The notes under the pieces were generated by a model that was given only the letters and a program-made list of their open reading frames with translations, did no database searches and was not told where the DNA came from. Made by a program: the position numbers and the translations under genes. Shown here one piece after another: positions 18,540 to 27,973 of a stretch of 28,115 nucleotides of DNA. This DNA is from Chara braunii (Eukaryota; Streptophyta; Charophyceae; Charales; Characeae). The stretch's first letter is position 1, and each line of letters begins with the position of its first letter. The stretch spans positions 450,139 through 478,253 of the forward strand of contig BFEA01000647.1 of assembly GCA_003427395.1 (NCBI GenBank), given 5' to 3'.

Positions 18540-19019
18540 GCTTTCTCACGGAGCAAGCCCTCGACGACCATCTCTTAACGCCACGGGGTTACATCTCGGC
18601 GATTCGACAGGTGTGCCATCCACGACTCAACCTGGATCTTCTACGATTGGCGCAGTTCTTCTGCACTTCGGGAGTGTATGCAGCGACTGAGTTCCGATTC
18701 GCGGGCAGTCCTCAGGCGGTGGTACTGGCAGAAGCGGTGGCTGTCCATCGACGATCAGCTCCAGGGATTAGCCACGTGTCCACGGTCGTCAGCTTCAGCG
18801 GCGACATCAGCACGGTCAATGCGCCTCCGGCATACATCCATCTGAACGTCACTGAGGAAGTGGGCGCAGAAACTGGCCACGGAGTGGAACCGCTCTCTTA
18901 CGCGCCAAGGGGATAATATTTTCCCCACGGACGGCGTCGAGCTCGGAGGGATCCGAGCATTCCAGCACGAACCGGCGGTGGTGCTGCCAGAACTCATCCC
19001 CTTCCAGCCTCCCCGATGA
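18536..19019 (+). pseudogene. Extra ORF 3 after integrase, starts at ATGA overlap
   Basis: ATG at 18536 overlaps the TGA that ends pol (ATGA), in a GCC-ATG-A context. The first 60 residues are read in this frame (SFLTEQALDDHLLTPRGYIS). Near 18712 the more protein-like reading moves frame (RRWYWQKRWLSIDDQLQGL). From about 18845 another frame gives KWAQKLATEWNRSL and ends at TGA 19017-19019. Without the lesions it would be about 160 residues. I recognise no family. The sense orientation, position before the 3' LTR and overlap suggest an element-encoded protein and not a passenger. It is degraded. Confidence 0.5.
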
Positions 19020-20529
19020 ACCACTCCCAACTCTTTACTTTTGCCCTCCCATCCCTCTTTCCCACCTTCTGGCAATCTAGTCTCCACCCTCGTCTCTCTT
19101 TTTGCTTAGAACCGCTCGCAGTCCCCATTCTCGATCCTGGGCAGTGGAGACTTTGGCGCGAGCACTTCGTCGAGCTTTTGGTGGTGCCTGATCGGGGTAC
19201 GAATCACGTGGACAAGGGACGAAGACCATCGCGAGTGGAGCGAGTACTTGGAGTGGCTGATTATCCAGGCCTGGGGAACAGACGTGGAGGGCGATCTTCT
19301 CGAATTCCTGTTTGGATCAGTGCGGCCCAGTCATCGCCAACCAATCGTCCTAGAGCTTACGGTCCCACTCGCGCAACTGGCCGACGATCTTCCCCTGGAG
19401 ATCGTCTCGCAAAGTGACGAGAGCCCGGTCCCGCACGTTCTCACGCGGACCTTGGCGCCGTATCTTCAGTGGTCAGCGTGCCTGGAGGAGCCAGGAAACG
19501 ACCGCAACCCGCCATCACAGCGGGATTATCTGAGCCCACGGGAGATCATCGATCCCGCCTACTTCCAGGATCGAACGGCCACCGAAGACGAGGCGATAGC
19601 AGCAGAAGAAGAAGAAGAAGAAGAGGAGGGAGATGACGAGGAAGAAACTCCTGAAGAGGGGAGTTACAGCGAGCACAGCGAAGGGGAGCAAAGAAGAAGA
19701 ACAAGACGATGAAGAGGAAGAGCTAGAGTCGGAGGATTCGGAGTGGGAGATCGCGCCGGAAGAAGGACAGCAAGCGGGCGCACAGGCGGAAGACACCGAG
19801 GCGGCACGCAAGAGAGAAGAGATCGCGGTCGGAAAACGACAGCTGGAATTCGCCAGCGAAGCCAATCAGCAACTCACCGACGATCCGGCCCGAGATCCAG
19901 AGCCGCCTAAGCTCGAGGATAGGGACCCAGCTGCCGAGACTTCAGCCGCACCGGCAAGGCGACGACGGAGCCGATCCCCCTCCCCCTCCGCCACCGACCG
20001 TCCACCAGTTCGAGCCCGTCCCCGGTCGTTATCCCGCCGTCCCCTTGAACATCTCACCCTCCGCCAGCCTACTACCCGCGTTGTCTTACCCCGCAATCCC
20101 TTCCCCTTCGACACCTTCAGCTTCTTCTATGCCACCCGTCTTATTGTCACAATCCATCCCCACCCCTCGACCCGATGCGCCCTCCTCGACTTCTACCTCC
20201 ATATCCTTCTTCTGAGCGCCACGTGGCGAAGCCACAATCTGGTCGAAGTTTACTGCATGATTACGGGGACTATCCCCGCATGCAAAAACTACGACCATTT
20301 CCGTGCGGCCCTCTTCCGCACCTTCACCACCCTGTATCCAGACTACCTCGCTTCCCTCCCCCATAGTGGTAATCGCTTCCCCCGCTTCCACCGGATCGTT
20401 CGATATCAAAAACTTCCGAAAACGGTGGCAAGGTTGGACAGTTTCCTGCCCCCTCTCCCGATTACCCCCCCCCCTCGCCATGCCCCCATGTACCATCTTC
20501 CCTTCCCTCTTCCCAATGGACACTGGTGA
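19016..20529 (+). pseudogene. Extra ORF 4, acidic and SR-rich, starts at second ATGA overlap
   Basis: ATG at 19016 overlaps the TGA that closes ORF 3. The reading passes through three frames: 19016 to about 19215, then about 19215 to 19700 (WSEYLEWLIIQAW, SPREIIDPAYFQDR), then 19700 to TGA 20527-20529, about 500 residues in all. Features in order are a Trp/Leu-rich first part, a long Glu/Asp run split by the last frameshift (about 19589-19743), an Arg/Ser stretch (RRRRSRSPSPS, about 19957-20045), and a 160-residue end with hydrophobic segments. I recognise no family. It could be an accessory nucleic-acid-binding or nuclear protein, or a captured host gene. The acidic and SR parts are low-complexity and do not define a function. 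Confidence 0.5.
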
Positions 20530-20772
20530 TCGGTTGATTGGTGCGCGCGCCACTACGATGACACGCGTGATCCCCTCCTTGGATTGTCAATGGTCCTTCC
20601 TGAGGAATTAGTAGTTAGAGTTGTGTTTGCCACACGGGATGACGTCCACACTCATTCATACGGTAGGTGGCACAAAGGGAAAAGCTCCACGTATCGATCG
20701 ATTAGAGAGATCGACACGTGTCCACAAGCAAGCAGGAGCTTGCTAATATTGGAACCCCCTGGGCATCACATA
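20530..20772 (+). other. Region between ORF 4 and 3' LTR; no canonical polypurine tract
   Basis: A short purine run AAAGGGAAAAG lies at 20674-20684, about 90 bases before the LTR. The bases next to the LTR (CCCCCTGGGCATCACATA) are not purine-rich. TTGGAACCCCCTGG at 20749 also occurs at 14995 in the pol linker. The region contains no gene. Confidence 0.5.
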
Positions 20773-23203
20773 TGTGACGAACCGATTTCTGCACCGCGCG
20801 ATTTCCTGCACGATAGCAACGAGGGGTCCTAAGCTCGGAAGGATGGGCCAACTACGGGAAATCGGGATTGGAAGGAAATTGCATCAGTGTCCCCTCTTCT
20901 TCCCCTTTTTGTGTCGCTTCTTTTCGGATGGTTGGGTTCAGGGTCGGGTGAGTCCCGGGACGATCGATTGATTGATTGGCTGTGTCTACGGTGCACCGCC
21001 GTGTGCACGATTAATAATTGTTGACGTCGCTTCTTTTGTTTCGATTTTGGAATTTAGGCGCGGACATCGCGCGGGAATTTTGTTTCGTTCTTTTTGAATT
21101 CTTTTTCGAATCTTGTCGAGCCCCGATCGCTCTCGGAATTTCGGACTTTCCTTTCGGAACTTGTGCTTTCCGCCTTTTTCTGTATTAGATAGGAATTTAG
21201 GAATTTTGTAATTAGGATTTTTCTAGGCCGCGCGACACTTTTTGCTTACGCGCTTCTTCGTGCGGCTGCAACAGAACTCTGATTAGTCGGCGCCTTTAAT
21301 CGTGTGTGTAACTGTAATTTTGGGCGGGCGCCATTGTAACTATATCTTTCTTCTTGTGCTTCGCCTTTCCCGCCCTTCTTCTCTTTCTTTTTGGTGCATT
21401 TTGGTAGCCGTGGTCTGCATGATCGGATCGATGCGTGGAGAGCGGCTACGTCCCCCACGCCGCGATCAGGCCATGCAGAACGTAGGCGATCCCTCTCCTG
21501 ATCTTCCTACTAAGTCCTTGTAATTTTGTGTTCTTCGCGCATGCATGTACGCTATAAATTCCGGCTGCGCGATTAGTTAGCTCTCTTAACCAGCTAGTGG
21601 AAGCTCGGGGTAGCGCGATCAGTGAGGGTCGGCTCACGAGCTAAGTAAGAGGTGAGTTGAAGTGGGAGTCGGGCGACCCGACGAGCTGGTGCCAAACGCG
21701 CGGGGTTGACGCGGGCCACGACGGACAGTGGGCGCGGGCGAACCTGACGGGTGCGGGAGGACTAAGCGGGGTGACGACTTCGTGGCTTGGTGCGCGACGA
21801 CGAACTGTCCCCATCGGAGAGAGAGAGAGAGGAAGAGGGAGCTGAGGTTGATGGACGCGGACTTGCTGTTTCTTTTATCTGTTCTCCCTCCCTGCTTGTG
21901 TATATAAATTTTGATTTCGGCTCAAAGCGATTTGCCTATTTTTGTTTTCGGAATCTTGGCGTGGTTTTCTTTCGTCAACACTCGTTTTTGCGATTTCAAT
22001 CTCAGATATCGTGTGTGTTTATGCTGAATGAATGGATGTCATGTCTGTTTGCTTGTCCTTATGCCTGATCCTGGCCTTTGTTTACCGTCTTGATGCACTT
22101 ATGAGTAGGGTATAGGAATTTTGCGTGGTCATCAATACTGTTTCCATTTTCGCTTATCCCTTGATTGAGTTGTTGTCGCGTCTTGGATGCTCAGAAATTG
22201 CGGAGCAATTAGATGATCGGATGTCTATTTGCCCCGAAGCCAACAAACGCCTCGCGAGGGCGCGTGTAAATTCATCTGCGCATTTACACGTATCCACGCG
22301 CGTCGATTCGTTACCTCCGGAAAGGACTAACGGTAGCAGAGACATTGCGCGATTGGATGTGGCCATCCTGCGTCTACGGCGAATCGATCATCCCGTGCGA
22401 ACACGTGTAAGTGCGATTCAACTCGCGCGGCTTGCACGTACTCGCACGCGGTGATCGCAATTGGCGAAGACACGCCCTTAGGAATCTCGCAGATGACACG
22501 CTCCGGGAGCTCAGATTCGTCGTACGACCCGGAGTACTTCACCCCTTGGATTGAGGAGTGCCTCCGATAGAGGTTCCCTTGCCTAACCGAGAACCGACTG
22601 TGTCCTAGGGAGTTCCACTGTGCCACAACCAGCCATCCACGGTGCTCTGATTTTCCCACTTCAGACCACACCCACTACTTTATTTCCCCCTTTTTGTTGT
22701 TATCTCCACTAATTTCCCTCCCTTCCGTCTTCTTCTCCCGTATCATCAACTCGGAGTCGTCCCGTGGAAGGCCATAGCCCCATACTGGCCCCGCACGCCC
22801 TGCGGAAATTGTCGGCGACGCGGCAACCAAAGAGCCCCGGAAGCCCCAAGCCCTAACCCGAACGTACGACGACTGGCGTCACGTGGCGACATCAGACGGC
22901 CTGGCTCATCAGAACCACACCCACCCCGGATGGACCTCTCGACGAACCGCCGTCATCAAAACAGACGGATCGAACGGCCATGAATGACCGCGCATGTCAT
23001 CTGCCTTATGACCGGAGGCGGTCCGCCCTCTCTGCCAAATTTCACCCGTCCCCCCGAAAAACTCTGCCACAGGAGATCTCAGTTCTGACCTGGGACTCCA
23101 CCCCCACTTTCCCAAAAATCCTTGGCACACCCCTTTTCGCAGTTCCTGGCCCACACCCCACTCCGATCAGGAAGTCGCGCTGGGCGTGAGGTTGGGCGTC
23201 ACA
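20773..23203 (+). mobile_element. 3' LTR of Ty3/gypsy element
   Basis: This intact 2431-bp LTR runs from TGTGACG to CGTCACA (perfect 7-bp inverted ends) and is followed by the GGGT duplication. It matches the 5' LTR throughout apart from the 1.08-kb insertion and scattered substitutions. The TATA box is at 21553-21559. A frame at 22495 matching the 164-residue frame at 11709 in the 5' LTR is stopped early here by TAG. Confidence 0.92.
21553..21559 (+). promoter_or_regulatory. TATA box of 3' LTR
   Basis: This is the counterpart of 10754-10760 in the 5' LTR, within CGCTATAAATTCCGG. Confidence 0.55.
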
Positions 23204-23207
23204 GGGT

Positions 23208-24198
23208 CACGAAAGATCATGTCGGGTGAGCGCCATCTCTTCGGCCACACTGAGAATGTTGTGGAGGGACTTCAGGAAAGTGACCTTTGCCAAATTTGGT
23301 AGCCTACTGTGGCTCCAGACTCACCGAGCCATACCCACAGCTAAACAACTTTCTGAGAACAGAATGGAAGTAGAGATTCTGTGCTGTAGATGCAAGAAGA
23401 AGGAGGAGTCTGCGACCCACTTATGGTGGGAGTGCATCGAATCCAAAAGAATTTGGATGTGGTGGGAGAGGCTTTGGAACAGACATTTGGGGGTTGAGGT
23501 TAAGTGGGATGAGAAGCTGGTCATTAAGGGGTTAATGGTATTAAGTTCCAAAGAACTGGGTAAGGGGTGGAGTTATGTAGTCTGTTCCTGTAGGGCCGCT
23601 TTAATGTATACAATCTGGACTCTAAGGAACGACAAACTTTTCAGAAACAAGTTTTATTCAGACATTGCTATCATGGATATGGTTCCCTCCAATATCAGAA
23701 GGTTGATTTGGACTGATTGGAGGCACATGAACAGAGCTGCTCATAAAATGAATGCGAGAGCCAAATTCTTCAGGACATGGGGAGTCAGTGTCAAACTCTT
23801 AAAGACGAAAGCGGGTGGGATCATAATTTAGCCGTGGTTGATGGGCCCCCGCCCTCCTTGAACTGAGTAGCCCCCCCTAGTCAGTTGCTCAGCTCCTTGG
23901 TCCAGGCTCTCTCTGTGATTCTGTTTTAAATTGTTTGAACCTCATTGGATTTGGCCCCAGGAGGTCACTAGAGGCTAGGACTGTATAGGTATACTTGGCG
24001 CCCTGGGAACGAGGTGAAGAGGCCCATAGGTAGTGCCTCCTGATAGTATTTTGTTTTGGAATTAGATCCCAGCAAGAATGGAACTAGTGAACTTCTGTGA
24101 ATGAGGAACGCTGGACCCAGTTTCTAGCAGGTGCAGCTCCCCACCAATAGATTGGAGCCATCGAACTTGTGGGAAAAAAAAAAAAAAAAAAAAAAAAA
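23208..24198 (+). pseudogene. LINE ORF2 C-terminus (zf-RVT), 3' UTR and poly(A)
   Basis: This continues the LINE split by the gypsy element. The frame 23226-23831 ends at TAG 23829-23831. It contains KFGSLLWLQTHRAIPTA, then a C-x2-C...H-x4-C motif (CCRCKKKEESATHLWWEC), the reverse-transcriptase zinc-binding domain at the end of plant L1-like ORF2, then WMWWERLW. The 3' UTR of about 340 bases contains the ACGCTGGACCC core and the GCTCC-loop-GGAGC hairpin (24107-24160). It ends with about 25 A residues (24174-24198) and GTGACATC. Confidence 0.8.
24107..24160 (+). promoter_or_regulatory. Conserved LINE 3'-UTR core with hairpin
   Basis: AACGCTGGACCCAGTTT, AGCAGGTG and GCTCC-(13)-GGAGC form the core, close to the poly(A). 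Matching cores lie at 7652-7712 (inverted) and 27974-28029. LINE reverse transcriptases of the stringent type recognise 3'-end structures. That role here is inference. Confidence 0.5.
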
Positions 24199-24206
24199 GT
24201 GACATC
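24199..24206. repeat. Target site duplication of the plus-strand LINE, right copy
   Basis: GTGACATC, identical to 7951-7958. After it the interrupted minus-strand LINE segment resumes. Confidence 0.85.
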
Positions 24207-24265
24207 TTGATGGCCACAGTTTTCTTTTTGTAGTATTTGCATCCTTTTCCTAAATTAATCACATT

Positions 24266-24389
24266 ACCGCCCTACCACCAGCCAATTCGAATTTGGAAAA
24301 GGGTGCGCATTAAGTGTAAGGTGGCTTATCACCGCCCTACCACCAACGAATTTGGAAAGTGGTCCGCATTAAGTGTAAGGGGGCTTATC
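24266..24389. repeat. Tandem duplication, 65-bp period
   Basis: Two units begin ACCGCCCTACCACCA and end GCTTATC (24266-24330 and 24331-24389). They share GCATTAAGTGTAAG and differ by a 6-bp gap and a few substitutions. Confidence 0.85.
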
Positions 24390-24675
24390 AGATTCATACA
24401 GTGAAGACACCAGAGAGGTAGTAGTCGTAAAGCAAGCCAGTGGTTTTGGAATACCTGAGGGCACTATTTGGCTTGACTCTTGAGCGAAGTTCAATCTGTT
24501 AGGCAGAGTTCAGTTCTGCTCATGGCTGCCGTCCCCTACAGGACATGGGGAGCCTTTTAGCTCCCCTCTGTAGCCTTAGGACATCTCCCCCCCCTCTTTC
24601 CCCCAAGGTGGTTTATAAGGTTTGCCTCCCTTCTACCCCTTTTTTTTTTCCATTTTGAGGAATGGTACTTGAGTA
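24390..24675. other. No gene recognised
   Basis: This holds LINE-UTR-like sequence with C-rich and T-rich stretches and no frame of note. It lies between the tandem duplication and another LINE core fragment. Confidence 0.4.
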
Positions 24676-24722
24676 TGGAACACTGGACCCAGTTTCCTGG
24701 AGCTGAAGCTGGGTACACCCCC
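24676..24722 (+). repeat. LINE 3'-UTR core fragment
   Basis: GGAACACTGGACCCAGTTTC matches the core of the LINE tails at 24107 and 27974. The next part diverges (CTGGAGCTGAAGCTGGG) and lacks the CCACCAATAG loop. Confidence 0.55.
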
Positions 24723-24933
24723 AGTACTTGTGTTTTCTTACCGGGATGGTTGTCGGGGGGCCTGCCCCGAGGTCCGTGGGTTTTTTTGGAATAAAAAAAT
24801 CTTCATCTGTTCCTCAAGGGGGCAAAAAAACGAAAACTACGACGCAGTCGCGGTTTCAGTTTGAAAATGCACTTCAAGCACGATTTTGCAAATGTTGTGC
24901 CAAAGCGCGGAAAATTGTGAATGTATACAACCT

Positions 24934-24937
24934 AGCT
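24934..24937. repeat. 4-bp target duplication AGCT (left)
   Basis: AGCT is repeated at 27175-27178, exactly outside the TGTGATA...TATCACA ends. Confidence 0.75.
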
Positions 24938-27174
24938 TGTGATAAGCTCAGATCCGTACCGCGCAGCTTGCCGTATCCCTGAGGAAAAATCCCGCGGAAG
25001 CCCCGAAGTACGGACACGGACAGAAAGGGGTTTTTCTTTCTTTTTGCTTTTTTCTTTTTGAAACGGCTTTTTCATTTTGTTTGGTTAATAACTCCCGCAC
25101 GGGCGAATAGCGGCCGCGGTATGAAAAGCAAGAAACGGTTTCCGTTGGAACCTTTTTTTTGAATTTTTGCGCGCGCGCCTAAGCTCAGACTTCTTCGCGC
25201 GTCTCGCACCCCCTTCTTGTTTTGCATCCCCGCGCCATCTTCCCTTCTTGCTGCGCGCGTTTTCCCCATGCAGGACTCTTCGTCTTCCCCTCCGCCCAGC
25301 TCGATCCTTACTCCGCGAAGTGATTGGCCGCGTAGTTGGGATGCTCGGATCAATGTGGAGAGCGGGAAACTGCGCACCACTTGAACGGACACCCCAATCA
25401 CACAGGACCATGCCATCCCGCGGGTCGAACCCTCTAACTCCCCACCTCCCTCCTGTCCTGCTCTTCTACAACCTGCGCTGCCCGCACCTCGCGCTGACAG
25501 CCCGCCGCCTCCCGCGCTATAAATTCGCGCAACCCTTTCCTCTCTCTCTCTTTGATCTCGGCTGCAATGCTGCGCGAGCTATGCGCGAAGTCCGCGGCGC
25601 CGAACAGGCTCGACGAGCCCAAGGACGGGCGGAGTGATGACGCAGGGTGGGCCCGCGGTAGTCTCGGGGCGACGCAGTCGGAGGTACTGAGCAGTGGTGG
25701 GGATTGGACGCCGGCCACGGCAGGGCCTTGTGGCTATGGTGGTCGGTGGTCTTGGGAAGTTTTGAAGGCGGCGCCTGGGGGCGGCCGCTAATTGAGAATT
25801 TTTGTGTACAAGAAGGACTCGCTTATGTCTCCACTGCTGCTTTGTCTATGCATGACGTGTGTGTGAGGCCCTGAGTGATAGGAGCTTGTTGCGCGCATGA
25901 GTGATGTCAAAGGTCTATGGATGATTGGATGTCCTGTCGAGGGTTGTTGATTGCCTGCATGTATGTGTGTATGTACTTATCCGGGCGGGGACGGAGGAAC
26001 AAAACTGGGGGACCATCTGCTTAGGAGTATGAGTGTGTTAATCCCGTTGTTCCCCTCCCTTCCGCGGCCCTTCGTGCGCGCCCGCGCATTCTCGATGTAA
26101 ACTCACTCTCTCTCTCCCTCTCTCTCCCGCCTTCCTTTTTGAACTGATAGCCATCGCTTTTTGAGCTTCTCGTCCCCGTACCGGTGACGTCAACCGCCTG
26201 CGTCCGAGCGCGCGGTCGACACCCCCGCAAGGGGAAGAGAGCTTTGGCTCCGCCGTCTTCCTCCGACGCACTAACCCAGAGAGAGAAGGTTACATCGAGT
26301 GTTGTATGGAGTCGATGTTGGTTCGGATGACCGGGAGCATGGGATCTTGCCCGTGTTCATCGCCTACCTCCGATCGTCTCATCTCGCTACCGACCTTCCC
26401 CATCACAGATGACGACAGCGTCTACTGCAATGCAGACGTACGGCGCGCGCTGAGGCGAACGGAGCAAGTGTGTTGGCGAGACCCGCCTTGGGCTTGTGAT
26501 ATAAGGGGGAACGGGTTTGTCTTGATTGAGCGTTTTGATTCCCCGACTCTAATATTGCCTTATATGGGTTTGACTGTATCGCCCTGGTCGGCCGCTCACG
26601 CCGCGTGGCGGCCGCAGTTTGATTGTCGCTGGTGTCGCCAGGGGGACTTGTGTTCTTGGCGACGGCTGGTCCTGGGCTACGAGGGAGCGACACGTTTCCC
26701 CGAGCTTTCCCGTAGTNCGGGGGCGCTGCCCGCGCAATTTCGAATTCGGATGCCGGCGAGTCCTCCCGCCGTTTCGCCCTCTCGAGAACTTCCGCGCGGA
26801 CTTTGCGAGTCCAACGCCGAGGCCTGAAGGCTTCGAACCCACCACCTATCCCCCGAATCCATGACGGCCGGAGTTTCTGTCGTCCGCCGCCATGGCCCCC
26901 TCCCCTTGATGCCTTTTCCCGTCCTGATGCACGACGGCGATTCATTTTCGCGGAAACCCTTCTGATTTTGTCGTTTCGGAGTGATCCGACCCCCACGGGA
27001 CTTTGCGACGACAGTTCGACTCCGGGGAAAACCTCTGGCACGAAACGAGGGCCTCCTATTCCGTCCGGGAGACTCAACCCTTACGGCCAAAAATCCTCGT
27101 CCACGCCCCTCCTAGAACTCTGATCAGTGACCCCGTACGGGACATCGCGAGGGGGCGTGAGGTTGCGTATCACA
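24938..27174 (+). mobile_element. Solo LTR related to the gypsy family
   Basis: The 2237-bp unit begins TGTGATAAGC and ends GCGTATCACA (perfect 7-bp inverted ends) with AGCT on both sides. It shares with the gypsy LTRs the end block GGGCGTGAGGTTG, the CCGCGC block near the start, a GGATCNATGNGGAGAGC block and the GCTATAAATTC TATA box (25518-25524). Much of the rest is diverged, so it belongs to a related family or subfamily. No PBS or coding region follows, so it is a solo LTR. One base is unresolved (26717). Frames inside it (for example 26306-26827) are not recognised. Confidence 0.85.
25518..25524 (+). promoter_or_regulatory. TATA box of solo LTR
   Basis: GCGCTATAAATTCGCG corresponds to the TATA box of the full element's LTRs. 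A CT-rich stretch follows at about 25540, as an initiator region might. Confidence 0.5.
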
Positions 27175-27183
27175 AGCTTTAGG

Positions 27184-27408
27184 GTCCGGTGGGGGTGTAT
27201 TGTATTCGAGGGATGTCTGGAGTGAATTTTCAACTGAAAGCGTGACTGCACCCTAGTTACCGCCCCCCTCCCCCCCCAAAAAAAGGATCCGCATTTGTCC
27301 GGTGGGGGTGTGCTGTATTCGAGGGATGTCTGAAGTGGATTTTCAACTGAAATGGTGACTGCACCCTCATTACCGCGCCTGCCCCCCCAAAAAAAGGTCC
27401 GCATTTGT
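27184..27408. repeat. Tandem duplication, 113-bp period
   Basis: Two units begin GTCCGGTGGGGGTGT and end with AAAAAAAGG(A)TCCGCATTTG (27184-27296 and 27297-27408). They differ by substitutions and by C-run length. The units contain the right arm of the foldback element. Confidence 0.85.
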
Positions 27409-27411
27409 CTG

Positions 27412-27891
27412 TGGCCGGCAGGGCCTGGAGTAAGTACTTGGCTATGTGACCCCCACGGCCACGGATCCTGCAGCCTCGTCTACGGCCGAGGAGGCCGGCC
27501 GTTACCCTGCGGCCTAGGCCGTGTGGCCGAGAAACTTTGTGGCGGCGCCACTCACAGGCGGAGCCGCGCGCCAGAAAACGGGGCGCGCTCATCGCCTGCG
27601 CATGGTGTCCCCCTCCGGAAGCCACAAAAAAAAAAAATTGGGGGGGTGGTTTTTGGTGTGTGACAAAAATAATTAAAAAAAAAAATAAAAATAAAAAAAA
27701 TTGATTGATTGATTGTTTCTTTGATTGATTGATTGATTGATTGATTGGTGGGGGAGGGGTCCTCTCTCCCCTCCCCCCGGCACACACGCACACACACACA
27801 CACACACACACGTGTGTGTGCGCACACACACAGACACACGCACACGCACACACGCACACACACACACACACACACACAAAAACTAGCGCGT
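27412..27891 (-). repeat. Compound (GT)n-(AATC)n-GC-rich dispersed repeat, copy 2, inverted
   Basis: On the minus strand the order is (GT)n, G-rich/C-rich spacer, (AATC)n, T-rich stretch, ACCACCCCCC, GC-rich part with GGCCTAGGCCGCAGG and GGCCGGCCTCCTCGGCC, then GTCACATAG, as in copy 1 at 7031-7560. The cysteine/valine and histidine/threonine frames across it are microsatellite artefacts. Confidence 0.75.
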
Positions 27892-27973
27892 TCAATTATT
27901 ATTTTTTTCCTAATCAATCAATCAGTCAAACAGCACAGAACAAAGGTTTCTATTGGTGCCACATGTTTTTAAA

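Larger units (their letters stand above)
24832..27408. mobile_element. Foldback element split by a solo LTR
   Basis: The left arm (24832-24880: AACTACGACGCAGTCGCGG, TTTCAGTTTGAAAATGCACT) is an inverted match to 27221-27261 and, again, to 27334-27374. The two right copies arise from a 113-bp tandem duplication. The arms resemble those of the foldback at 1901-2483 (AACTA-GG-GCAGTCA). The solo LTR at 24938-27174 lies between them. Confidence 0.6.

Noticed and set aside
18755-19087. Minus-strand frames opposite ORF 3 and ORF 4
   Set aside because: They are shadows of the sense reading; the sense frames fit the element's orientation and the stop-start overlaps.
18540-20529. Envelope gene after integrase
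   Set aside because: No signal peptide, furin-like site or clear membrane anchor is seen; the acidic and Arg/Ser tracts do not fit an envelope protein.
26306-26827. 173-codon frame in the solo LTR
   Set aside because: It lies inside an LTR, spans an unresolved base and has no recognisable domain.
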